A stretch of 11,039 nt of DNA. Origin: Streptosporangiaceae bacterium (GTDB taxonomy: Bacteria; Actinomycetota; Actinomycetes; Streptosporangiales; Streptosporangiaceae). The stretch covers positions 1 through 11,039 of the forward strand of contig JASHTQ010000445.1 of the NCBI GenBank assembly GCA_030040475.1, given 5' to 3'. Both the position numbers and the translations under genes were made by a program. Under the pieces are notes generated by a model, which saw only the letters and a list, made by a program, of their open reading frames with translations, made no database searches and had not been told where the DNA came from. Positions 1 through 7,900 of this stretch are shown in pieces (within the stretch, counting starts at the first letter, position 1; each line of letters opens with the position of its first letter).

Positions 1-11
1 CCCGCCACCCC

Positions 12-45
12 GTCCGCCCCCGGTGCCCCCGTGCCGGGGGCGGAC
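12..45 (-). terminator. GC-rich hairpin, probable terminator of the FkbM-like gene
   Basis: Bases 12-23 (GTCCGCCCCCGG) and 34-45 (CCGGGGGCGGAC) are perfect reverse complements, giving a 12-bp stem and a 10-base loop. It lies 25 bases beyond the stop codon of the leftward gene 71-913. No T-run follows on either strand. U-tract-less hairpins are often proposed as terminators in high-GC actinobacteria. It could also serve a gene converging from outside the window. Confidence 0.55.
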
Positions 46-70
46 CCATGCCCGGTAAGACCCGAGCGCG

Positions 71-913
71 CTATACCTCCTGCCACACCTCGTCGCCGCG
101 CGGCGCGGCGTGACAATCCTTGTATTTGTAGATCCGCTCGTACACGAAGTCGGCGCGATTGGGCACCAGGCTGGACAGCACGAAGAACGCGTTCACCCCG
201 TTCGCGTACACCAAGGTATATCCCTTTTGCTCGCCCAGCCGCTTGAGCGCCAGCAGGCTGGCGCCGTAGTAGGCGGTGCGGCCGTGCGCTGACCAGCTGA
301 ACGCGGGATCGTAGGGAATGGTCTTGCTCTGGGTCGAGGCAATGGCGGCGTTGTACTCCATGATTACTACGCTCGGCTGGTATTTCAGCGCCTTCCAGAC
401 CCAGTAATCGTTGCCGTCGATATCGAGCGAAAACAGGTCGAAGTCTGCCGGTACCCCATTGTCGGTAAGGAGTTCGTTGATGTTCTCGGCGGTGACGAAC
501 GCCCGGGTCACCCCGAGGCTCGCCGGATATGACTCGCCATCGAGATACAGGCCGCGCCAGCCACGCTCGGCGAGCAGCCGGCAGTTGCACTCGAGCCCGG
601 TCTTGGTCACCTCCCGCAGCGCACCGCCGCGCCACGGCGGCCCGACGCCGATCTCGACGAAGAACGACTCGTGCAGCGGGATGTGCGAGAACAGGTACTC
701 CAAGATCCCGTCCTCGTCGTTCTGCGAATAGACCTTGCGCCCGTACACCTGGAGCCGCGGGCAGAGCCGGTCAGAACTATCCAGTCGGCGGCGGATCACG
801 CGCTCGGCGCCGTAGAGCCTGTGCCACGACGCGAGATAGGCGTCCTTCACCCAGGTCCCGCCGAGCTGCTGGCGCGTCCGACGCAGCAATCGCTCCCGGA
901 TTCGATTCGACAT
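71..913 (-). CDS. FkbM-like / SAM-dependent methyltransferase-type protein
   Basis: A 280-residue soluble protein with no signal peptide or membrane helix. In order: an SQNDEDGI block (about 63-70), a motif-I-like FVEIGVG (about 85-91), LECNCRLLAERGWRGLYLDG (about 107-126), DLFSLDIDGNDYWVW (about 159-173) and VIMEYN (about 183-188). This pattern (NDEDG, glycine loop, acidic end of the second strand, D-I-D-G-x-D) is typical of FkbM-like proteins common in surface-polysaccharide clusters. The substrate is unknown; O-methylation of a glycan is an inference. About 16 extra residues (PPWRGGALREV...) separate the glycine loop from LEC. The ATG at 913 is chosen because GGGGGAA (922-928) lies 8 bases upstream; a TTG at 937 would add 8 residues and has no clear ribosome site. 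Stop is TAG. The gene is the only leftward gene beyond the PIG-L gene, so it is a separate transcription unit. Methyltransferase fold is likely; activity is not proven. Confidence 0.8.
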   Translation of the reverse strand: MSNRIRERLLRRTRQQLGGTWVKDAYLASWHRLYGAERVIRRRLDSSDRLCPRLQVYGRKVYSQNDEDGILEYLFSHIPLHESFFVEIGVGPPWRGGALREVTKTGLECNCRLLAERGWRGLYLDGESYPASLGVTRAFVTAENINELLTDNGVPADFDLFSLDIDGNDYWVWKALKYQPSVVIMEYNAAIASTQSKTIPYDPAFSWSAHGRTAYYGASLLALKRLGEQKGYTLVYANGVNAFFVLSSLVPNRADFVYERIYKYKDCHAAPRGDEVWQEV

Positions 914-1096
914 TTGCCTGCTTCCCCCGGCGCTCAAAGCGCATCAAATACCATCCCGCTGGCGTATCCAGGCTACCTCAGGTCCGTGCGCTAGTATGAC
1001 GATTCGCCAACACCAGGGATTTGCGGAGCCGGCATTTTAGATGCTCCTCGCACCGATGCGAAATATCGCCGGGTTCCAGCTGAAGGGAAAGGTCGC
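914..1096. promoter_or_regulatory. divergent spacer between FkbM-like and PIG-L genes
   Basis: This 183-base spacer separates two genes transcribed away from each other, so it should hold both promoters. On the plus strand TAGTAT (992-997) fits the actinobacterial -10 pattern TANNNT, but no convincing -35 is seen. GAAGGGAAAGG (1082-1092) is the ribosome site of the rightward gene. No clear dyad or gene is visible. Confidence 0.35.
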
Positions 1097-1912
1097 ATGG
1101 CGATGGCAGGGCCGCTAAGCCAGCTGGTCAAACAGATGCAGGAGTCGGGCTCGGCCGCGGTCATAATGTCCCCCCACCTCGATGACGCCGTATTGTCCTG
1201 CGGCGCTCTGCTCGCCCACCTCGTGGGCAATTGCCCCGTTACCGTGGTGACCGTTTTCACGCAGGCGGCGCCGCCGCCTTGGTCCCTGCCCGCGCGGCGG
1301 CAGTTGCGCGCCATCGACGTCACCGATGTCGATGACTTCTACCAGCAGCGGCGGGCGGAGGACACCAAGGTCCTCGCCGATGTCGGGGCCGCGGTGGTTC
1401 ATCTCGGGCTGCGGGATGCCATGTTCCGCCGCGTCGGCGACACCGCTGGCAGGCACCTTTTTCCGAAGCGGTGGCCCGCCTACCCGACCTTCCGCTTCGA
1501 TATCGCCCGCGGCCGGATCGCGCGCTCCGATGCCGGGCTCCCCGCCGAGGTCGGCGCCCTGGTCGGCCAGGTGGTCCGGGACGCCGGGGCCGAGGTCGTG
1601 TTCGTCCCTCTCGGCGTGGGCAGGCACGTGGACCACATGATCACCCGCCGGGCCGCCGAATATCTCCCGACCGCACGGCTGCGTGCCGTCTACTACAGCG
1701 ACTTCCCCTACTCGGAGAAGGCCGACCCGGAACCGGGCTTCCTGCGGCGGGCAAACCTGGTCCCCCAGCCGTGGCTCTCCGGCCGCGCCGAGAACGCGGA
1801 TCGGATCGCGGGTTACCGGACCCAGTTCGCGGGACTGTTCCCGCAGGGGAGCGTCCCGCTCCGCCCGGAGACCTACTGGCTGGCCGCGAAGGACTCGGCG
1901 ACCGCCACGTAG
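1097..1912 (+). CDS. PIG-L family deacetylase (LmbE-like)
   Basis: A 271-residue cytoplasmic protein of the PIG-L/LmbE zinc-dependent de-N-acetylase family (known members act on GlcNAc-PI, GlcNAc-inositol in mycothiol synthesis, and similar N-acetyl sugars). The N-terminal metal motif is SPHLDDAVLSCG (His27, Asp29, Asp30), corresponding to the family AHPDDE; the usual Pro is Leu and the Glu is Ala, but the metal and base residues remain. The second metal site is in GRHVDHMITRRA, with His177 and His180. RRAEDTKVLADVG (about 85-97) and YYSDFPYS (about 199-206) also fit the family. Length is normal. The ATG follows GAAGGGAAAGG; a second ATG lies two codons on. It is the only rightward gene next to a leftward glycan operon and ends 40 bases inside the convergent GT4 gene. 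Deacetylation of an N-acetyl sugar in the same glycan is an inference; the substrate is unknown. Confidence 0.9.
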   Translation: MAMAGPLSQLVKQMQESGSAAVIMSPHLDDAVLSCGALLAHLVGNCPVTVVTVFTQAAPPPWSLPARRQLRAIDVTDVDDFYQQRRAEDTKVLADVGAAVVHLGLRDAMFRRVGDTAGRHLFPKRWPAYPTFRFDIARGRIARSDAGLPAEVGALVGQVVRDAGAEVVFVPLGVGRHVDHMITRRAAEYLPTARLRAVYYSDFPYSEKADPEPGFLRRANLVPQPWLSGRAENADRIAGYRTQFAGLFPQGSVPLRPETYWLAAKDSATAT

Positions 1913-3036
1913 TCGGCTCCTGCCGACTCCGCGTTGAAGCGCCGGACGTCTTCGGTGTTGGCCGCGGCCATCGCCGCCCGCAGCGCGGGATCGGCCAGGC
2001 GCCGTAGGGCCGCCGCGTAGCGGGACGGGTCGTGACCCGGGATCACCGCGCCGTTCCTGCCGTCGGTCACGATTCCCGACGCGATGACGTCCGACACGAT
2101 GACCGGCAGCCCGGCGGCCATGGCCTCGATGGTCGCCAGCCCGAAGCCGTCGTAGCGGGACGGGAAGATGAGCAGATCCGCCGCGCGGTACACCTCGGCC
2201 ATCTTGGCCGGCGGCAGGACGCCGAGCCAGTCCACGCCCTCGGTCGCCTTGCCCGCGGCGACCCCGGCCACGGTCAGCCGCAGTCCGGGCAGGTCCCTGC
2301 GGGCCTCGGCCACCGCGGCCAGCGCCACGTCCAGGCCCTTGAGGTAGCCGCTGCGGCCGACCCAGAGCACGTTGAGGCCCTCCCGCCCGGGACCGTCCGC
2401 CGACCGGGACACACCGTCCGCCGACCGCGACGCATGCTCGAAGATCGTGGTGTCCACGCCGTTCTCGATGACGGTGACCCCGTCGCGCAGGCCGTACAGG
2501 GAACGAAGGTCATCGGCCACGCGCGGGTGCACGGCGATGTGGCCGTCCAGCCGCAGCGCCCGCTTCGCCCCGGCCGTCCGGATCCAGGCAAGCGCCCACG
2601 CCAGCGGGTGGCCGGGCCTGCGCAGCCGGAGGTGCGGCTCCGCGCCGGCCCCGTGCCACACGGCGACCAGCGGCGGGGTGCCCCGTCGCCTGCGCAGCAG
2701 CCGGATGCCCCATACGCACTCCGGGCAGTGCACGAAGATGACGTCCGCGGTGCTGCGGCGCAGCAGCCATCCCAGCCGGAGACTGGCGATCACGTCGGCC
2801 AGCCCGGCCACGCCAGAAAGCCGGCTGTGGTTCGGGAAGGCGCAGACGATGTCCACCCGCCAGCTGGGGCGGATTCGCTCCAGCTCCTTCATCAGCCCGG
2901 CGACCACGCGCTCCACCCCGCCGGATTCCGTGGGCGGGAGCCGGGTCACCATGGCCACGGTCAGCGGGCGATCTTCGCGCGTCGCAGTCGGACACGCCGC
3001 CGACGTAAGCCGGATGGTTTCATTTGCCGAAGTCAT
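1873..3036 (-). CDS. GT4-family glycosyltransferase (last gene of operon)
   Basis: A 387-residue GT-B fold enzyme, expected to transfer a sugar from a nucleotide donor to a lipid-linked acceptor at the cytoplasmic membrane face. The N-terminal acceptor domain opens with TVAMVTRLPPTESGGVERV (about 26-44). The C-terminal donor domain has LWVGRSGYLKG (about 224-234) and ADLLIFPSRYDGFGLATIEAM (about 286-306). The EX7E motif of the family is here Asp296-X7-Glu304, a conservative change of the first acid. A 21-base tandem duplication adds SRSADG twice (about 203-215) between the domains. The ATG at 3036 is preferred because GAGGAG (3044-3049) sits 7 bases upstream; a GTG at 3069 would add 11 residues, with a weaker site. 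It follows the pseudophosphatase gene by 39 bases. Its 3' end overlaps the convergent PIG-L gene by 40 bases. Donor and acceptor cannot be told from sequence. Confidence 0.9.
   Translation of the reverse strand: MTSANETIRLTSAACPTATREDRPLTVAMVTRLPPTESGGVERVVAGLMKELERIRPSWRVDIVCAFPNHSRLSGVAGLADVIASLRLGWLLRRSTADVIFVHCPECVWGIRLLRRRRGTPPLVAVWHGAGAEPHLRLRRPGHPLAWALAWIRTAGAKRALRLDGHIAVHPRVADDLRSLYGLRDGVTVIENGVDTTIFEHASRSADGVSRSADGPGREGLNVLWVGRSGYLKGLDVALAAVAEARRDLPGLRLTVAGVAAGKATEGVDWLGVLPPAKMAEVYRAADLLIFPSRYDGFGLATIEAMAAGLPVIVSDVIASGIVTDGRNGAVIPGHDPSRYAAALRRLADPALRAAMAAANTEDVRRFNAESAGADYVAVAESFAASQ
2392..2433. repeat. 21-bp tandem duplication inside GT4 gene
   Basis: Two adjacent 21-base units start at 2392 and 2413 and differ at two positions. 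They encode SRSADGV and SRSADGP in the loop between the two halves of the glycosyltransferase. The frame is kept, so this is a short in-frame duplication. Confidence 0.8.
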
Positions 3037-3043
3037 CTCGCTA

Positions 3044-3049
3044 CTCCTC
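3044..3049 (-). promoter_or_regulatory. ribosome binding site deciding the GT4 start at 3036
   Basis: The minus strand reads GAGGAG, 7 bases before the ATG at 3036. It is the best Shine-Dalgarno match near this start and lies inside the longer GTG-initiated reading, which argues for the shorter protein. Confidence 0.7.
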
Positions 3050-3075
3050 GTCTCCACCGCGTCGTCCACCCCGGG

Positions 3076-3747
3076 TCACCACCGATCGATCCGGGCCGCC
3101 GCGTAGGGGTTTGCGGGTGAACGAGAACCAGGCCCGCGCAGAGCCGAACTCAGCTGGTTGATGGCCACCAGCTGACTCGCGTTCAGCGCCTGAAGGTCCG
3201 CCTTCGTCAGCTGCGCCGTGACGTTCGGCCAGGTCTCGCCGCGCAGCAGGAGCAGCATGGCCGCGGTGGCCACCGCTCGCCCCCCTCCTATGTCGTCGTG
3301 CACGAAAACCGAGCCGCCGCGTGCCGTGTTGGTCCGCATGAAGGTGGCCATGATGCGCAGCTGGGCCAGCGACGGGGCCGCCCCCGGCGGCACCGGCAGG
3401 TACAGGTAGTCCTGGTGCAGGCTGGCCGCCGTCGCCTGCTCGACGACGTTGGGGCTGGCCAGGTTGATCAGCGCGACCACCCGGAAGCTGGTGGCCATTT
3501 CCTGCATGTCGGCGTCGTCGGGTGCGGCCCCGATGTCCAGGCCCGCGGTGATGACGTAGTCCGGCGGACTCATCGTGACCGGGGTGACCACCAGGTGCGA
3601 GACCATCAGCTTCGCCGCGCCGAGCAGCAGGAGCAGCGCGAGCCCGACCGCGCTGCGGGCGATGATGGTCCGGCGCGGGAGCTTGCCGCTCGCGCCGATG
3701 GCCGGGCGGGCTCGCATTCCCCACCACAACGTGCGGACCTCAGACAA
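3076..3747 (-). CDS. membrane-anchored dual-specificity-phosphatase-like protein with Cys-to-Asp active site (predicted pseudophosphatase)
   Basis: A 223-residue protein. A basic N-terminus precedes one membrane helix (about 32-55, SAVGLALLLLLGAAKLMVSH); the rest should face outward if the helix is an uncleaved signal anchor. Residues about 63-185 follow the dual-specificity phosphatase pattern: VVALINLASP (90-99), YLYLPVPPGAAPS (114-126), then VFVHDDIGGGRAVATAAMLLL (147-167). The family signature is HCX5R; here it is His150-Asp151-X5-Arg157, so the nucleophilic Cys is Asp (codon GAC at 3295-3297). No Asp is present in the loop where the general acid is expected. Catalysis by the cysteine mechanism is therefore not possible, but the Arg that binds phosphate is kept. 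A TTG start with GAAGGAG 6 bases upstream is used; the gene overlaps the preceding GT4 gene by 8 bases, implying coupled translation. Role unknown: a binding or scaffold protein for the glycan machinery is an inference. Confidence 0.75.
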   Translation of the reverse strand: MSEVRTLWWGMRARPAIGASGKLPRRTIIARSAVGLALLLLLGAAKLMVSHLVVTPVTMSPPDYVITAGLDIGAAPDDADMQEMATSFRVVALINLASPNVVEQATAASLHQDYLYLPVPPGAAPSLAQLRIMATFMRTNTARGGSVFVHDDIGGGRAVATAAMLLLLRGETWPNVTAQLTKADLQALNASQLVAINQLSSALRGPGSRSPANPYAAARIDRW

Positions 3748-4939
3748 CGCTCTCTCCTTCGGTCGCCTCGCCGCACGCCGAGGCGGTCAGCAGCGCCAGG
3801 GTACGCTCGGCGGATCGGCTCCAGGTATGCCTGGCGGCCACGGCCCGGCCGCGTTCGGCCAGATCCCGCGCGAACTGAGGATCGCCGAGTACCCGCGCCA
3901 GCGCCCGGGCCCATTCGCCGGCCGCCCGGGCCGGCACGATGACCGCGCCGCCGCCCGCGGCCTCCTGGACGGCCTCGGCGTCGCTGGCGACCACCGCGAG
4001 CCCCGCCGCCATCGCCTCGAGAACCGGCAGCCCGAAGCCCTCCGCCAGGGACGGGAAGGCGAACACGGCGGCGTTGGCGTACAGGCCGAGCAGTGTTTCG
4101 TCGTCGATGTGGGTGTAGCGCCTGACGCGATCGGCCAGGCCGAGGGCCGCCGTGAGCTCTGCGATCTCGTCGGGAAACCTGGGGTCGGGCTGGCCGACCA
4201 GGACCAGCCCGAGGTCGGGCAGGTCAGGCCGCAGCGCGGCCAGGGCCTCCACCAGGACGCGCTGGTTCTTGTGCGGACGCTGCGCGCCCACGTGCAGGAT
4301 GTAGCGCGCGGGCAGGTCGAGCCCGGCCGGACGGGGCCGGTCGGCGACGGAGAACCACCGGCGGCTCACGCCGGCCGACAGGACGGCAGAGGCCGGGAGC
4401 TCGACCTTGTAGAAGCGGCGGATGTCCTGCTGGCTCGCCGCGGAAAGGGTGGCGAGCGCGGCGGCGGAGCGGACGGCCAGCCTCGTCGCGGTGGTGTACG
4501 CCATCGAGAAGGCCGACCGGCCGCGGGCGGCTGCCTCCCGCTCGAAGACGCAGTCGGGGATCAGCGAGACGACGGGAACCCGGCCGTGCAGTACCGGCGT
4601 GCTCAGGTGGTAGGGGATGAAGACGACGTCGGGGCGGAAGGCCAGCGCGGATCGCCAGAGCAGCCACTGGGAGCGGAGCGACACCACGGGGACCCGGGAC
4701 GGCACCGCCCGCACGGCGGGCCGCGCCAGCAACTCGCCCACGTTCAGGCGGCCGCGATCCGGGTTGTACAAGATCGTGAGGTCCACCTGACGGCTGAGCT
4801 CGCTGAGCAGCTCGAAGGTGTACCTGCCCAGGCCGTGGTAGCGATCTTGCATCACCCGGCCGTCGACCAGGACGCGAAACGGACCGTCAGGCCGCGAGCC
4901 CACCGCCGAGCGGGGGCTCAACTGGTCCGTGGTGGTCAT
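3740..4939 (-). CDS. GT4-family glycosyltransferase
   Basis: A 399-residue GT-B glycosyltransferase. The N-terminal domain has VLVDGRVMQDRYHGLGRYTFEL (about 23-44), where HGLGRYT is the glycine-rich acceptor-side loop usual in mannosyl/rhamnosyl-type GT4 enzymes. The donor domain begins at YILHVGAQRPHKNQ (about 213-226) and carries LYANAAVFAFPSLAEGFGLPVLEAM, with a canonical EX7E pair Glu300 and Glu308. No membrane segment is seen; the enzyme should work at the cytoplasmic face. The ATG at 4939 overlaps the TGA of the fusion gene as ATGA, and GAGGAGGT (4946-4953) sits 6 bases upstream inside that gene, so the start is well supported and translation is probably coupled. It overlaps the next gene by 8 bases. 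The exact sugar cannot be read from sequence. Confidence 0.92.
   Translation of the reverse strand: MTTTDQLSPRSAVGSRPDGPFRVLVDGRVMQDRYHGLGRYTFELLSELSRQVDLTILYNPDRGRLNVGELLARPAVRAVPSRVPVVSLRSQWLLWRSALAFRPDVVFIPYHLSTPVLHGRVPVVSLIPDCVFEREAAARGRSAFSMAYTTATRLAVRSAAALATLSAASQQDIRRFYKVELPASAVLSAGVSRRWFSVADRPRPAGLDLPARYILHVGAQRPHKNQRVLVEALAALRPDLPDLGLVLVGQPDPRFPDEIAELTAALGLADRVRRYTHIDDETLLGLYANAAVFAFPSLAEGFGLPVLEAMAAGLAVVASDAEAVQEAAGGGAVIVPARAAGEWARALARVLGDPQFARDLAERGRAVAARHTWSRSAERTLALLTASACGEATEGESVV
3754..3760 (-). promoter_or_regulatory. ribosome binding site supporting TTG start at 3747
   Basis: The minus strand reads GAAGGAG, 6 bases before the TTG at 3747, and lies within the last codons of the upstream GT4 gene. 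It makes the rare TTG start more likely than the ATG 10 codons later (3717). Confidence 0.65.
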
Positions 4940-7900
4940 ACGGCGACCTCCTCATGCTGGTATTCCACGGCCGGTGCGCGCCGGCGGCGGCGCTGCCGGC
5001 GGGCTATCGTCGCGACCACGCCCCCGTAGGCCAGCAGGGCTGCCCCAAGCGACAGCACGAACGGCACCACCGTCGTCGGCTGGGGCGGTCCCTCGGGGGA
5101 CGGGTCGGGCAACGGCGGCGGCGGCTGGGTGCCGTCGGCGGCGGCAGGCACCCGCAGCAATCCGGCCGCGAGGGCGGTCGGCACGACCGCGGCCGCGTGC
5201 ACGCTGCCGCCCTTCTCCGGCACTTCCAGGACGGTATCCGCGAACGCCTGGCCGATCTGGCCACCGGGCAGGACGGCAGGCGGGCCCAGCGGCTTGCCGT
5301 AGCGCCTGACCGCGGCCGCGTAGCCGGCCGCGTCGTCCTGCTGCCCGTCTAGGTAGGCGCGCGCGATGGCAGGGTTCGTCAGCCACCGCCGCCGCTGCGC
5401 GGCGCTGGCGGCGGAGGCCACCGGGGGCAGGCCCGCCTTCCGGTAGGCAGCGGGAGCGTCCTCGGCCAGCCTGGCCACGATGGGCAGGGCTCGCGGCGTC
5501 GCCTGGGTGCCCGGCCTCGCCAGCAGCACGACGCCATCGAAGAGCTGCTCGCGCCCGCTCTGCCCGGACAGGTACACCCGGCTCAGCGGATCACCGAGTA
5601 TGCCCTTGCCGCCCAGCGCCGCGTAGGCCGCGTAGAAGTCGCCCGTGGGCCCGTTCGTCACGGTGTATCCGCCGCAGTCCGTACGTGTCGTGTTGACGAA
5701 GACGCCGCCGAAGATGTCCACCACGTCCTGCGTGGGGGCATACGGGTTGACCGGCACGTACCACAGCTGCACGGTCTTGTAGACCTGGCTGGGGAAGGTG
5801 ACCAGCCGCCGGCCGTTCTCCCGGATCCAGCTCTCCAGCGCCGGGCTCATGTCGCCGTATTCCTCGATCGCGTCGTTGGGCGACAAGATGAAGTAGTGCA
5901 CGCCGTCCGCGAGCGCCGCGGAGCCGACGGAGAAGTACGCGAAGTTGGCCCTCGGCGCCAGGTAGAGGTACTTATCCGGGTCGCCGCTGACGTTGACAGC
6001 GGCGCAGGCGGGCAGCCTGGCCTCGATGTACTTGCTGACGAGCACGACGCCGTCGCTGGTTCCCGCGTAGTTGGTCACCCAGCTCACGGCCGAGAGGCCG
6101 ATCAGGCCCGCGCAGCAGGCCGACCCGGCGACGAGCGACAGCCGGACGGCCCGTTCCCGCGAGCCACGCGAGCCACGCAAGCCCGAGGCACGCGAGCCAC
6201 CCGAGCCACGGCGGGTCCGGCTGTCCGCGCCCAGGCGGGCCCGCCGGGCGATGATCGCGTCGCCGAGCAGCACGGTGCCGACGATGGCGGCGGGGAGGAT
6301 GTAGACGAAGAACTGCTCGTTCAGCGTGCCGACGGTCGCGATGTAGACGCCGACGCCGTAGCTGGCGGTGAGCCAGGCGGTGAGGAAGTTTCCGCTCTGC
6401 GTGTTCCGCCTGCTCCAGCACCAGATCAGCGCGGCGAAGCCGGCCGCGAGCACGATATAGCTGCTGGAATACTGGGCGACCGAGTTGGCCAGCGCGCCGA
6501 GCAGCGACACCCCGGGGACGTTGAACCCGGTGATCTGCACCAGGCCGATGAGCCGCCGCAGGTCGAAGTCCTGGATGTCCATGAACGAGCCGCCCAGGCC
6601 GAGCTCGACCGCCCACAGCGGGAACAGGAGCAGGAACGCGATCGCCACCCCGAACGCGGCGGCGCACCGGCGGATGTGCGCCTTGTTCCTTTCCAGCAGG
6701 GCGAAGATCGGCGGCACGATGATCAGGAAGACCGTGATCTCGTTGGTCAGCAGGGCCAGGCCGCCGAGCAGGCCGGTGACGGCGACGTACGTCAGCGTGC
6801 CGCGGTTGCGCAGCCGCCAGGCCGCGTGCAGCGTGAGCAGGCTCACGCACAGCGCGAAGGGCTCGATCACGTCCTGCCGGTCGTAGCGGACCAGGACCGG
6901 GTCCAGCGACACCAGGACGGCGGTCACGCCGGTGACCAGCCGCCGCTGGCGGGCGCTTGCGCTGCTGCACAGCAGGTAGACCAGGCTGGCGATGAGCAGG
7001 ATGTCGGCCACGCCGGCGGTGGCGGACAGCAGGCGCGCCGCGTCGATGACCGAGGGCAGCGCGGCCGAGGCCTGCCCGATCAGCCGCAGCCAGCCCGCCT
7101 GCAGCAGGAACATCAGCGGCGGGTGCACGAACAGCGGCTCGTTGTCCAGCGTGAGCTGCCAGTGCAGGGCCACCTTCTGGGCCGCCGAGGTGTAGGCGGC
7201 CTCGTCGTAGAGCACGTCCGGGCTGCCGAAGATGTTGTAGAGCATCGTGAACGCGGCCACGCCGGTGCAGAAGGCGGCCAGCCGCCACTCGCCGCGCAGC
7301 CAGGCCAGCCACGAGGCCAGCCGCGAGGCCAGCCGGGAGGCCAGCCACGGCGCCGGCCCGGCGGGTCCGGGGCGCCGGGACCCGAACCACTCGCGCTCCA
7401 GCCGCTCCGGGTGAAGGCGACGGCCCGCGAGCTCGTGCTCCGGCCTGTCTTGGTGCAGGCGCGCGGCCGCCGGCTCCGGCGGCTCCGGTTGCGGGCGAGG
7501 ACCGGTCAGGCGGTCGCGCAGCTGCTCGAGCAGGCGCATGTCCGCGTCGGTGATCAGCCGCATCCGGCGGGCGGGAATCGTGAACATGGCGAAGCCCGTC
7601 ACGATCAGCGGCCAGGCTAGCTGGGCCGGGGTCCGGCTGGCCAGGGCGAACGCGACCGCCGTCGGCGCGAGCCCGAGCACGTAGGAGGTCACCTCCGGGC
7701 CGCGCGGCAGCCTGACCTGGAAGGCGCGCAGGTGGACGGGGACCAGCAGCACGACGGCCACGTACACGGCGATCAGGTAGGACCAGGCCGCGCCGACGGC
7801 GCCGTAGCGCGGCACGAGAACGACGAGCCCCAGCACCTCGACCGTCGCGGCGACGGGCATCAGCCAGCCGATCTCGCGGCGGTGGCCCGCGGCGAACAGG

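Noticed and set aside
991..1323. 110-residue minus-strand frame across the divergent spacer
   Set aside because: Overlaps the start of the PIG-L gene, whose HLDDA and metal motifs are clear; no domain seen in the minus frame.
3575..5029. 484-residue open frame on the plus strand
   Set aside because: Antisense to the GT4 gene, compositionally biased; the minus strand carries clear EX7E glycosyltransferase motifs.
5896..7620. 574-residue open frame on the plus strand
   Set aside because: Antisense to the fusion gene, low-complexity Arg/Gln/Gly/Asp composition, no domain or ribosome site.
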